A stretch of 64,000 bases of DNA from Bradyrhizobium sp. CER78 (GCF_029846235.1 NZ_JARVWP010000013.1:124001-188000); one strand, 5' to 3'; shown: positions 52,746 to 60,672, counted from the first letter of the stretch. A program made the numbers and translations. The notes: generated from the letters alone by a model not told the origin.

Positions 52746-53279
52746 ATGCCAAATGCCGCCCACTACGCTGAAACGGAACCGCTCCGCGACGGTACAGTCG
52801 TGAACATCCGGGCGCTTCGGCCAGAAGATGAGGCCGACATGCTGGCCGCGGTCGAGCGCACCAGCCTGGAGTCGCGGTATCGACGATTTTTTGTGGCGAA
52901 GCGGGACTTTTCCGAGAAAGAGCGCACGTTCTTCATGAACGTCGACTTCAAGCAACATGTCGCGCTTGTCGCGGTAGTGACGGAGCATAGTCGCCCCGTG
53001 ATCGTCGGCGGCGGGCGCTATGTCGTCTTTGAAGCGGGACGCGCCGAAATGGCATTCGTCGTGGTTGATGCATGGCAAGGTCGCGGCATCGGCTCTTTAT
53101 TGATGGGCCACCTGGCCAGGATCGCACGGCAGGCCGGCCTCGAGGAACTCGTTGCGGACGTTCTGCCGGAGAACGCGGCGATGCTGAAGGTCTTCAGCAA
53201 GGCCGGCTTCGTGCCCATCACGCGGCACGACCCGCAAACCGTTCGTTTGGCGCTAAAGTTGGCGAGACCAAACGCCTAG
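52746..53279 (+). CDS. GNAT-family N-acetyltransferase
   Basis: 177 residues from the ATG at 52746. The GNAT core has DGTVVNIRALRPEDEADM at the start, motif A in VVDAWQGRGIGSLLMGHLAR, and motif B in DVLPENAAMLKVFSKAGF. It resembles the GNAT modules attached to protein-lysine acetyltransferases of the Pat type, but has no CoA-ligase or cNMP domain. Located beside acetyl-phosphate genes, it may acetylate metabolic enzymes; this is inference. Confidence 0.85.
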   Translation: MPNAAHYAETEPLRDGTVVNIRALRPEDEADMLAAVERTSLESRYRRFFVAKRDFSEKERTFFMNVDFKQHVALVAVVTEHSRPVIVGGGRYVVFEAGRAEMAFVVVDAWQGRGIGSLLMGHLARIARQAGLEELVADVLPENAAMLKVFSKAGFVPITRHDPQTVRLALKLARPNA

Positions 53280-53321
53280 CTCCCTTTCGCGCGGCTCAAC
53301 AACGTGGTCGGTTCCGCTGGC

Positions 53322-53335
53322 TTGACCTATGTCAA
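53322..53335 (+). promoter_or_regulatory. FixK/FNR box upstream of the bestrophin-like gene
   Basis: TTGACCTATGTCAA predicts a start near 53370, leaving a leader of about 90 bases before the ATG at 53460. Confidence 0.7.
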
Positions 53336-53459
53336 GGGCTTGCGCAAAGGCAAGGCGACTGTTTGACTGGTTGAGCGCCAATCCCCCGCTCTCCGAAGGC
53401 ATTCCCGGCGACAATCGATTTCGCAACCGCTGTCGCTTCGCTTTCGATGTGGATCGGCC

Positions 53460-54287
53460 ATGGTCTTCCTGCTGTTCGCCGTAGCCATTGCCGCCCTGTT
53501 TTTCGTCGGCGCGCTCCTTGCGCTCCGGTTAGGACGACACCTCGGCTCGCGCTATCGCAAGCAAAACGGCGTTGACGGCGTGGGAGGATTGGCAACCGTA
53601 GAAGGCGCGATATTCGGCCTGATGGGTTTGCTGTTGGCTTTCACCATCTCCGGAGCGTTACAGCGGTTCGACGACCGGCGACAACTGGTCATTCAGGAAG
53701 CGACGGCGGCCACCACGGCATATGACAGGCTTGCCCTTTTCGGCGGCGACGATGCGCGCAACCTGCAGAGCCTTCTCAAGGAGTATCTTCGTGCCCGCAT
53801 CGATCTCTATCGAATGCCGCATGATTTCCTGCTGCTGCAACGAGCCGAGGATTTTTCCGACCAGCAGGAAAGCAGGCTCGTCGAACTCAAGAACCAGCTA
53901 TGGAACGCGGCGGTGGCGGCCTGCCCGCAACCGAACTACCGTCCCGCATGCGGGTTGTCGCTTCCCGCGCTGAACAGCCTCTTCGAGGTCGCCCGTCAGC
54001 GCGCCGGCGCAGCGGAAAAGCATCCGCCGCAGATCATCTTCTTCATGTTGTTTGGGCTTGGTCTGGCCTGTTCCCTCCTCGCAGGTTTTGGGATGGCAGC
54101 GGGCGCGGGGCGCAGCTGGATTCACATGACGATTTTTGCCGGCACGCTGGCCGTCGCACTCTACACTGTCACCGATATGGAATATCCCCGGCTGGGTCTC
54201 ATCCGAATCGAGAGTTTCGACCACTTTCTCGACGACGCCTACGAGCAAATGCGCCCGGTTCCGGCCGAGAGCACGGGCGATCAATAA
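53460..54287 (+). CDS. DUF4239/bestrophin-like membrane protein
   Basis: 275 residues. Two N-terminal helices (VFLLFAVAIAALFFVGALLA and GAIFGLMGLLLAFTISGALQ) are followed by a helical cytosolic middle with FDDRRQLVIQEATAATTAYDR, and two C-terminal helices (IIFFMLFGLGLACSLLAGFG, HMTIFAGTLAVALYTVTDME). The ending PRLGLIRIESFD is typical for this family. Members are thought to be ion-channel-like, but activity is unproven. Confidence 0.82.
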   Translation: MVFLLFAVAIAALFFVGALLALRLGRHLGSRYRKQNGVDGVGGLATVEGAIFGLMGLLLAFTISGALQRFDDRRQLVIQEATAATTAYDRLALFGGDDARNLQSLLKEYLRARIDLYRMPHDFLLLQRAEDFSDQQESRLVELKNQLWNAAVAACPQPNYRPACGLSLPALNSLFEVARQRAGAAEKHPPQIIFFMLFGLGLACSLLAGFGMAAGAGRSWIHMTIFAGTLAVALYTVTDMEYPRLGLIRIESFDHFLDDAYEQMRPVPAESTGDQ

Positions 54288-54294
54288 TTGCGCG

Positions 54295-54322
54295 TCGTTG
54301 GTTTGACCGAGCAAACCGACGA
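54295..54322. terminator. strong hairpin in a convergent gap
   Basis: An eleven-base stem, TCGTTGGTTTG paired with CAAACCGACGA (one G-T pair), with a six-base loop. It lies just after the stop of the bestrophin-like gene and before the stop of the small minus-strand gene at 54377. Confidence 0.5.
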
Positions 54323-54376
54323 GGTCGAGGACCGATCACCTATGGCCATGCGGGCTCCGAGGATAGACGCGCTCCG

Positions 54377-54535
54377 CTAGTGGACCCACAGCGCCACGAG
54401 GGCGCCGGCGAGGCCCACTGCAAGCACGGCCTCGCCTGTCACCGTGACCAAGTCAATCGTCCACAGGTGGCTGCTTCCGCCGCTAAGATTGAAATGTCTG
54501 GAGTGGCTTTTGTCCCGATAGGTGTGAAGGTGCAT
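54377..54535 (-). CDS. 52-residue membrane protein
   Basis: The ATG at 54535 is preceded by AAGGAGG at ideal spacing, one of the best ribosome-binding sites in the window. The product has a histidine-rich N-terminus (MHLHTYRDKSHSRHF) and one C-terminal helix (VTGEAVLAVGLAGALVALWV). I do not recognise a family. It should sit in the inner membrane with a short C-terminus. A longer frame from 54562 is possible but has no start signal. Confidence 0.6.
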   Translation of the reverse strand: MHLHTYRDKSHSRHFNLSGGSSHLWTIDLVTVTGEAVLAVGLAGALVALWVH

Positions 54536-54726
54536 GGCAACGGCCTCCTTCTGTTCGGTCACCAGCTAGTCACCTATTTACCAAGAATAGTGCGCATATG
54601 CGCCATCCAACCGCGTGAACCGGGCCGCTGCTCACCAAATGCCGCGGGTGGCTTGGCCGGCAACGAGCGAAGTGCTCGGATGAGGTCCGGTCCGGCTTAA
54701 GCCATGACCAGCGGGTCGGCGTCGGA

Positions 54727-54740
54727 TTGAGCTAAATCAA
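54727..54740 (+). promoter_or_regulatory. FixK/FNR box upstream of the Ca2+/H+ antiporter
   Basis: TTGAGCTAAATCAA predicts a start near 54775, 26 bases before the ATG at 54801. Confidence 0.72.
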
Positions 54741-54800
54741 TATCGAGCGGACCATTGCGTTCAGAAGGTGCTGTCGATCTGCTTTCGACGGGGCAACACG

Positions 54801-55967
54801 ATGAACCTTCTGCTCAAGGAAATCCGGCACAACCCACTGCTTTGGATGCTCGTTTTCGTGCCCATCGTGCTGGTAGCCGAACATGCAGCCCCGTCCGCCC
54901 ACACAGCCCTGTTTGTACTCGCTGTTTTGGCCATTGTGCCATTGGCGGCCCTTCTTAGCCACGCGACCGAGACCGTCGCGGAAAAGACGGGCGATGCGAT
55001 CGGCGGCTTGCTCAACGCGACGTTAGGAAACCTGACCGAGTTAATCATCGCGATCGCCGCGCTTCATGCCGGTGAATACATGTTGGTCAAGGCATCCATC
55101 GCTGGCGCCATCGTGACCAACTCGCTCTTTATGCTCGGCGCATCATTTCTGCTCGGTGGGCTTCGGCATCATGTTCAGGAGTACAATCGCGCCGGCGGGC
55201 GGCTGTACGCAGCGCTGCTGTTGATGGCCACGATTGCGCTTCTCGCACCAGCAGCGGTTGCCAACCTTGATCTGGCACGAGGCGAAGTGATGGCCCAGAA
55301 GCTCAGTACAGGCCTCGCCGTATTGCTGATATGTGCCTATGGACTGGGCCTGCTGTTCTCACTCAAGACACACAAGGAGTTGTTCGGAAGCGAGGAACAT
55401 GGCGAGGCGGGCGACGCTCGTTGGCCGATCGGACTGGCGGTCGGCACGCTTATAGTGGTCACGGTGCTAGTTGCTTTGGTGAGCGAGATATTCGTGAGTT
55501 CGGTGCAGAAAGCAGGAGAGACCTTGGGATTGAGCCCGGCTTTTGTCGGTTTCATCATAGTCGCGCTTGTGGGTGCTGCGGCGGAAATGGCGGTTGCGTT
55601 TTCTGCGGCGCGCAAGGACCGCCTCGACATGAGCGTCAGCATTGCGCTCGGAAGCGCTTCTCAGATTGCTCTGTTTGTTGCGCCGGTATTGGTGCTCCTA
55701 AGCTACGTTGTCGGTCCGAAACCAATGGACTTGCAGTTCTGGCCGGGCGCAGTGACCATGGTCATGATCGCCACCGTCACGTCCTGCTTTATCACCAACA
55801 GCGGGCGCTCGGCATGGTTTGTTGGCGCGTTGCTTGTATTCATCTACGCAATATTCGCCATGACGCTCTATGTGGTGCCCCCGGGCTCGCACAGCCCGGT
55901 GCAAGTGACCGTCCACGTAGGCTCCGGCATTTTTGCAACGCGCCTTTTGGCGCAAACTGCATACTGA
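54801..55967 (+). CDS. Ca2+/H+ antiporter of the CAX/ChaA type
   Basis: 388 residues with about eleven helices. The two alpha repeats with the conserved glutamates are present: GLLNATLGNLTELIIAIAAL in the first half and IIVALVGAAAEMAVAFSAAR in the second. It should export Ca2+ in exchange for protons. The ATG at 54801 is favoured by the FixK box position. The last 25 residues (from PGSHSPVQ) extend past the usual end of the family and look unconserved. Confidence 0.9.
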   Translation: MNLLLKEIRHNPLLWMLVFVPIVLVAEHAAPSAHTALFVLAVLAIVPLAALLSHATETVAEKTGDAIGGLLNATLGNLTELIIAIAALHAGEYMLVKASIAGAIVTNSLFMLGASFLLGGLRHHVQEYNRAGGRLYAALLLMATIALLAPAAVANLDLARGEVMAQKLSTGLAVLLICAYGLGLLFSLKTHKELFGSEEHGEAGDARWPIGLAVGTLIVVTVLVALVSEIFVSSVQKAGETLGLSPAFVGFIIVALVGAAAEMAVAFSAARKDRLDMSVSIALGSASQIALFVAPVLVLLSYVVGPKPMDLQFWPGAVTMVMIATVTSCFITNSGRSAWFVGALLVFIYAIFAMTLYVVPPGSHSPVQVTVHVGSGIFATRLLAQTAY

Positions 55968-56089
55968 ATTGCAGGCGCACCTCGCGGCATTCGCGGACCA
56001 TTTTGCAGCTTGGCCCACACCGAGAAAGAGCGGCGGATCGGAGAGCGGGCGACTGTAACGACGGTACACCGGTCCGCTCGCCGCCCGCG

Positions 56090-56509
56090 TCAATACGGAT
56101 ACTGCTGCGGGCAGACCCGATAGCCGTTGGCGTCTCGATAGCAGCCGCTGTTGTAGTAGCCGCCATAGTAGCCGTAGGCTCCGGCTGCCGCCGCGCCATA
56201 GGCTGCTCCGCGGTAAACCCCTCTGCGGACTGCCGCACGCGCTACCGGGCGACCCGGTATGGGACGATATCCATAACCGCGGCCAGCGACGCCATATCGG
56301 CCTCCGGCAACGCGATATCCGCCACCGTGCACGTGGGCGGCGCGCATGCCGCCGCCGTGGAAACCTCCGGCGCGCATGCCCCCGCCGTGAAATCCGCCGC
56401 CGCCACGGAATCCCCCACCACCGCCGCGGCGAGCGAAGGCGTCATCGGGAATGAAGCTCACGGTGATAAGAACGAGCGCTGCCAGAGCAGCGAGAAGACA
56501 TCGAAGCAT
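56090..56509 (-). CDS. small exported glycine-rich protein
   Basis: 139 residues. The signal peptide (LLAALAALVLITVSFIPDDAFA) is followed by repeats of the type GGGGFHGGGMRAGGFHGGGM and a tyrosine-rich end with two cysteines (SGCYRDANGYRVCPQQYPY). It is probably periplasmic or surface-exposed; function is unknown. A FixK box lies about 100 bases upstream, so it belongs to the same regulon. Low complexity prevents family assignment. Confidence 0.7.
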   Translation of the reverse strand: MLRCLLAALAALVLITVSFIPDDAFARRGGGGGFRGGGGFHGGGMRAGGFHGGGMRAAHVHGGGYRVAGGRYGVAGRGYGYRPIPGRPVARAAVRRGVYRGAAYGAAAAGAYGYYGGYYNSGCYRDANGYRVCPQQYPY

Positions 56510-56610
56510 GGCGTTCCTCCTGAGTCAGGGTGCCCGTGCATTGGTTAGGCGATGCCGCACCAATGGATGGGCCACCCGACCGAAGCCTTGGCCTGTGCGC
56601 GACTTCGGAT

Positions 56611-56624
56611 TTGACCTAAATCAA
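56611..56624 (-). promoter_or_regulatory. FixK/FNR box upstream of the glycine-rich protein
   Basis: TTGACCTAAATCAA predicts a start near 56576, leaving a 66-base leader before the ATG at 56509. It is the last box in the block, 340 bases from tRNA-Phe. Confidence 0.72.
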
Positions 56625-56767
56625 ACAGTTCATGATTGCGGCTGGTCTAGCGCCGCATCGCCTGTCTCCAGCCACGCCAGCGCCTAGTCTAGCCTGCAAG
56701 CGGCGGGGGTTCGTGTCAGGAGACCGCTACAGCGCGAAACCCACTTTCAATAGTAGGGGGTCACGCT

Positions 56768-56795
56768 TGGTGCGGGGGAGCGAATCGAACCCCCG
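56768..56795 (-). pseudogene. tRNA 3'-end-like fragment
   Basis: On the minus strand the segment reads GGGGGTTCGATTCG then CTCCCCCGCACCA. This resembles the T-loop (TTCGATT), acceptor strand and encoded CCA of a tRNA, but the T stem does not pair and no 5' half is present. It may be a leftover of another integration site. Confidence 0.35.
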
Positions 56796-56900
56796 AAAAT
56801 GTTTTTTGTCGTCACTATAGTCCGCAGAATTTTTCGCCGTAGGCTGGCCCCGAGCGCTACTCCTACGTGCACAAATTGATCCTCTGCCAGGCGCTTATCG

Positions 56901-56980
56901 ACGCTATCGCGCAAAATCGTAGTCTGGCGCACAAAAAAGCGTAGTTTTGGTGCCCAGGGGCGGGATCGAACCACCGACAC
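56901..56980 (+). repeat. tRNA-Phe 3' end and flank, partner of the repeat at 14031
   Basis: This is the intact version of the repeat found in degraded form at 14031-14114, in the same orientation. It spans the last 33 bases of tRNA-Phe and about 47 bases of flank containing ATCGTAGTCTGGCGC and AAAAAAGCGTAG. The pair would be the two attachment sites of an element of about 42.9 kb. Confidence 0.6.
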
Positions 56981-57023
56981 TGCGATTTTCAGTCGCATGC
57001 TCTACCAACTGAGCTACCTGGGC
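56948..57023 (-). tRNA. tRNA-Phe (anticodon GAA)
   Basis: A complete 76-base cloverleaf. The acceptor stem GCCCAGG pairs with CCTGGGC, the D arm contains AGCTCAGTTGGTAGAGC, the anticodon stem GCGAC pairs around CTGAAAA with GAA in the centre, and the T loop is TTCGATC. CCA is encoded. The 3' end faces the accessory block to the left, as expected for an integration site. Confidence 0.95.
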
Positions 57024-57136
57024 ATACCCGCAGGACCGAAAAGGCCGAAGCGAGCGGGCGGTTTATAGAGAGGTCGGAGCGCTGTGTCCACCCGGCTTCG
57101 CGAAACGCTTCGCCGGGCGCGGCCCGCATTCCGAAG

Positions 57137-57157
57137 TTTCCCCAACTTGTTGGGAAA
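57137..57157 (-). terminator. hairpin after yacG
   Basis: TTTCCC(C)AA pairs with TTGGGAAA around a short loop, starting 7 bases after the yacG stop. It has no T tract. A second GC-rich hairpin (CCCGGC/GCCGGG) lies at 57091-57117. Confidence 0.4.
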
Positions 57158-57163
57158 TCTTGG

Positions 57164-57343
57164 CTATTCCGGGTCCTCCTCGTCGTCCTCGCGGCCGGGA
57201 ACGACGTAGCGGCCGGTCAGCCAGCGGTTGAGGTCGACGTCGCGGCAGCGGGACGAACAGAACGGGCGGAAGGCCTGCTCGACCGGCTTGCCGCAGATCG
57301 GGCAGGCGCGCGGGGTGGCCGGGGATTGGGGTTGGTCGGTCAT
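57164..57343 (-). CDS. yacG: DNA gyrase inhibitor YacG (zinc-binding)
   Basis: 59 residues. The four-cysteine zinc motif is CPICGKP followed by FCSSRCRDVDLNRWL, exactly the YacG pattern. The tail is acidic (GREDDEEDPE). The gene is downstream of maf on the same strand, as in other alphaproteobacteria. YacG binds GyrB and inhibits gyrase in E. coli. Confidence 0.9.
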   Translation of the reverse strand: MTDQPQSPATPRACPICGKPVEQAFRPFCSSRCRDVDLNRWLTGRYVVPGREDDEEDPE

Positions 57344-57408
57344 GGCTGGGGTTTAGCGTACATCATCTGGCAATTGCGAAGGTGGCGCGCATGAAATGCG
57401 CGACGGAT

Positions 57409-57493
57409 GAGGGGTCTCTATCCGCAGAGACAGACCCCTCACCCGGAATTCAAGCTGTCGCTTGAATTCCGACCTCTCCCACAACGGGAGAGG
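57409..57493. repeat. intergenic palindromic repeat cluster
   Basis: Three hairpins in a row: GAGGGGTCT.../AGACCCCTC, a perfect ten-base GGAATTCAAG/CTTGAATTCC, and CCTCTCCC/GGGAGAGG. Such modular palindromes are dispersed in Bradyrhizobium genomes and are probably REP-like. Confidence 0.7.
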
Positions 57494-57534
57494 TGCACTG
57501 TCGATGCGGCTACCGCCATCGATCCTAATCGGCC

Positions 57535-58164
57535 TCACACCGCGACGGCGTTGAGCCAGCCATGGCGGATCGGAAAGCCTTCGCCGCCGAGCAGGGTCAC
57601 GGTCTCGTAGAGCGGCAGGCCGACCACGTTGGTGTAGGAGCCGACCATCTTGACCACGAACGATCCGGCGATGCCCTGCACGGCGTAGCCGCCGGCTTTG
57701 CCGCGCCATTCGCCGGAGCCGATATAGGCCTGGATGTCGTCCTCGCTAAGCCGCTTGAAGCGCACGCGGGTCTCGACCAGGCGCTGGCGGAACGCTTCGC
57801 GCGGCGTCACCACGCAGATCGCGGTGTAGACGCGGTGGTTGCGGCCCGACAGCAGCCGCAGGCACTGCGCGGCCTCGTCGACCAGATTGGCCTTGGGCAG
57901 GATGCGGCGGCCGACCGCCACCACGGTGTCGGCGGAAATGATGAAGGAGCCGCGCAGATCGTCGTCGAGTTGCACCGACTTCAGCGCCGCGTCCGCCTTC
58001 GCGCGCGCCAGGCGATTGGCGCAGGCGCGCGGCAACTCGCCCCGCCGCGGGGTCTCGTCGACATCGGCCGGGCGCAGCGCGTCGGGCTCGATACCGGCCT
58101 GGTTGAGCAGGGCCAGCCGCCGCGGCGAACCGGAAGCAAGAACGAATTTGGGACGGCCTAGCAT
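57535..58164 (-). CDS. maf: Maf-like nucleotide pyrophosphatase
   Basis: 209 residues from the ATG at 58164. The N-terminal signature FVLASGSPRRLALL, SADTVVAVGRRILPK with the catalytic aspartate, and YVQGIAG-type end (here YAVQGIAGSFVVKMVGSYTN) are all typical. Maf proteins hydrolyse non-canonical nucleotides and can affect septation. It lies in the conserved hisD - maf - yacG gene order. Confidence 0.92.
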   Translation of the reverse strand: MLGRPKFVLASGSPRRLALLNQAGIEPDALRPADVDETPRRGELPRACANRLARAKADAALKSVQLDDDLRGSFIISADTVVAVGRRILPKANLVDEAAQCLRLLSGRNHRVYTAICVVTPREAFRQRLVETRVRFKRLSEDDIQAYIGSGEWRGKAGGYAVQGIAGSFVVKMVGSYTNVVGLPLYETVTLLGGEGFPIRHGWLNAVAV

Positions 58165-58351
58165 GCGGGCTTTTGGGCTGAATCGGGGGGACGGACGCGG
58201 GCGGAACCTATCGGATGGGGCATGGATGCACAACCTTGGAACCGGCTGCGAATCGCGCTCCCGCTTGGAGACAAGGCCCCATAAGCACAGCTGTTTGTCA
58301 GTCTGGCGACAAGGGGCCGTCCTGCGAATCGGAACACGCCGCCTCTTCGCT

Positions 58352-58813
58352 TCACAGGTTCGCCGCGGCCTTGGCAAAGCGGCGGCGGATCCGCATCAAC
58401 AGGCCGTCGCAGACCTCGCGATAGGCGGCGAGCTTCTGCTCGCGATTGCCGCTGGTGCCGGTCGGGTCGTGTGTCGGCCAGTACTCGACATCGGCGGCGA
58501 GCGTCCTGGTCAGATCCAGCGCCTTGTGATGCGCTTCCGGCGACAGCGTGATGATGAGGTCGAAGTTCAGCCCCTCCCAATCCTCGAGTTCCTCGAAGGT
58601 TTGCGGCTTGTGCCCGGAAATGTCCTGGCCGAACTCGGCCATGACCGAGACCGCGAACGGATCGAGCTCGCCCTTCCTGACGCCGGCGGAGCGGACATAG
58701 AGGCCTCGCGGAAACATGTGCTGCAGCAGGCTTTCGGCCATCGGCGAGCGCACGGCATTGTGGGCGCATGCGAACAGCACGGCCTGCGGGGTGCGCGCGC
58801 TTGGCGCTGCCAT
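58352..58813 (-). CDS. low-molecular-weight protein-tyrosine phosphatase/ArsC family
   Basis: 153 residues. The P-loop CAHNAVRSPMAESLL (C-x5-R-S) near the start and the late acidic DPTG motif (WPTHDPTGTSG) are those of the LMW phosphatase fold. The family includes Wzb-like phosphatases and thioredoxin-linked arsenate reductases; conserved placement after hisD in alphaproteobacteria argues for a general phosphatase. No arsenic genes are nearby. Confidence 0.88.
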   Translation of the reverse strand: MAAPSARTPQAVLFACAHNAVRSPMAESLLQHMFPRGLYVRSAGVRKGELDPFAVSVMAEFGQDISGHKPQTFEELEDWEGLNFDLIITLSPEAHHKALDLTRTLAADVEYWPTHDPTGTSGNREQKLAAYREVCDGLLMRIRRRFAKAAANL

Positions 58814-58876
58814 GCGATCAGGCTTTTTTCGACCGGGGTACGCCCCCGTCGTCTGGCGAAGTAAGGATAAGCGGGA

Positions 58877-59380
58877 TCATGCGCCCTCGCCTTTCCAATG
58901 AAGGACGGTGATCAGCGTGAACAGCCGCCGCGCGGTCTCGAAATCGACGCGCACCTTGCCCTTGAGCCGCTCCTGCAGCGTGCGCGAGCCCTCGTCGTGG
59001 ATGCCGCGGCGGCCCATGTCGATGGCCTCGATCTTGTCCGGCGTCGCGGTCCGGATCGCCTGGTAATAGCTGTCGCAGATCATGAAGTAGTCCTTCACGA
59101 CGCGGCGGAACGGCGTCAGCGACAACAGATGCGCGACGACCGGCGTGCCGTCCTCTTTCCTGATATCGAACATCAGCCGGTTGCCGGTGATCGCGATATG
59201 CAGGGTGTAGGGCCCGGCCTCGGCGCCTTCGGGCGCGAACAGGTTCTGCTCGACCAGATCGTAGATCGCGATCGCGCGCTCATGCTCGATGTCGGGCCCG
59301 GAACGGCCGATCGATTCCTCGTCGAGCGTCACCGCGACGATGCGATTGTTGGAATCCTCGTCGTCTGGTGGCTTGTTCAT
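58877..59380 (-). CDS. UPF0262 family protein
   Basis: 167 residues from the ATG at 59380, overlapping the hisD stop by four bases. Conserved segments are RIVAVTLDEESIGRSGPDIE, HERAIAIYDL, NRLMFDIR and LTPFRRVVKDYFMICDSYYQ. The family is restricted to alphaproteobacteria and has no known function. Its coupling to hisD is conserved. Confidence 0.92.
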   Translation of the reverse strand: MNKPPDDEDSNNRIVAVTLDEESIGRSGPDIEHERAIAIYDLVEQNLFAPEGAEAGPYTLHIAITGNRLMFDIRKEDGTPVVAHLLSLTPFRRVVKDYFMICDSYYQAIRTATPDKIEAIDMGRRGIHDEGSRTLQERLKGKVRVDFETARRLFTLITVLHWKGEGA

Positions 59381-60672
59381 GAGAGGTTGAGGCGCAATCC
59401 GACGGAACGTGAATGGGCATCGAGACCCTCGGCCTGACCGAGCGTCATCGCGGCGGGCCCGAGCGCACGAAGCTGATCCGGCCCGCACCGCAGGATCGAG
59501 GTTCGCTTCATGAAGTCAAGCACCCCGAGGCCGGAAGAGAACCGGGCCGAGCGCGCGGTGGGCAGCACGTGGTTGGAGCCGCCGACATAGTCGCCGATCG
59601 CCTCCGGGGTATGGGCCCCGAGGAAAATCGCGCCGGCGTTGCGGACCTTCTTCGACAGGCCCTCGGCATCCGCGGTCATGATCTCGAGATGCTCGGCCGC
59701 GATCGCATTGGCGAGCTCGACCGCGTCGTCGAGCTTCGCCACCTTGATGACGGCGCCGAAATCATCCCACGAGGCGCGCGCTATCGCCGCACGCGGCAGC
59801 GTCGCAAGCTGCGCCTCGACCGCGCGTTCGACATCGGCGGCGAGCCGCGCGCTATCGGTGATCAGGATCGATTGCGCGCTGACGTCGTGCTCGGCCTGCG
59901 CCAGCAGATCGGCCGCGATCCAGTCGGCATTGCCGGTGTCGTCTGCGATGACCAGCACCTCGGAGGGGCCGGCGATCATGTCGATGCCGACCTTGCCGAA
60001 CACCAGCCGCTTGGCCGCGGCGACATAGGCGTTGCCGGGCCCGACGATCTTGGCCACTGGCGCGATCGACGCGGTGCCATAGGCTAGGGCCGCGACCGCC
60101 TGGGCGCCACCGACACGGTAGATCTCGGAGACACCGCCGAGATGGGCGGCCGCGAGCACCAGCGGGTTGAGCTTGCCGTCCGGGGCCGGCACCACCATCA
60201 CCACCCGCGGTACGCCGGCGACCTTGGCCGGCACCGCATTCATCAGCACAGAGGACGGATAGGCCGCGGTGCCGCCGGGCACGTAAAGCCCGACCGCATC
60301 GACTGCGCTCCAGCGCCAGCCGAGCTCGACGCCTGCGGCATCGGTGAAGCGCTCGTCCTTGGGCAGCTGGCGGCGATGGAAGGTCTCGATCCGGTCGCGC
60401 GCGAATTTCAGCGCCTCGACGGTCTTGGGGTCGCAGGCCGCGACCGCAGCGTCGATCTCGGCGGCGGTGATGCGCAGGCCGGCGGCGTCGATATCGAGCC
60501 GGTCGAACTTCTTGGTCGCCTCGAGCAGCGCCGCGTCGCCGCGGGCCGCCACGTCGTCGACAATGGCGCGGGTGGCGCGCTCGACGTCCGCCGATACCTC
60601 GCGCTTGGCCGCCAGGAAGTCGCGGAAACGCTGGTCAAAATCGGCGCTCTGTCGGTCCAGGCGAACGGGCAT
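59377..60672 (-). CDS. hisD: histidinol dehydrogenase
   Basis: 431 residues. It carries GLYVPGGTAAYPSSVLMNAV, the signature segment IDMIAGPSEVLVIAD, AQAEHDVSAQSILIT and the C-terminal GGSNHVLPTARSARFSSGL. It catalyses the last two steps of histidine synthesis. It is the first gene of a coupled unit with UPF0262 and the phosphatase. Confidence 0.96.
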   Translation of the reverse strand: MPVRLDRQSADFDQRFRDFLAAKREVSADVERATRAIVDDVAARGDAALLEATKKFDRLDIDAAGLRITAAEIDAAVAACDPKTVEALKFARDRIETFHRRQLPKDERFTDAAGVELGWRWSAVDAVGLYVPGGTAAYPSSVLMNAVPAKVAGVPRVVMVVPAPDGKLNPLVLAAAHLGGVSEIYRVGGAQAVAALAYGTASIAPVAKIVGPGNAYVAAAKRLVFGKVGIDMIAGPSEVLVIADDTGNADWIAADLLAQAEHDVSAQSILITDSARLAADVERAVEAQLATLPRAAIARASWDDFGAVIKVAKLDDAVELANAIAAEHLEIMTADAEGLSKKVRNAGAIFLGAHTPEAIGDYVGGSNHVLPTARSARFSSGLGVLDFMKRTSILRCGPDQLRALGPAAMTLGQAEGLDAHSRSVGLRLNLS

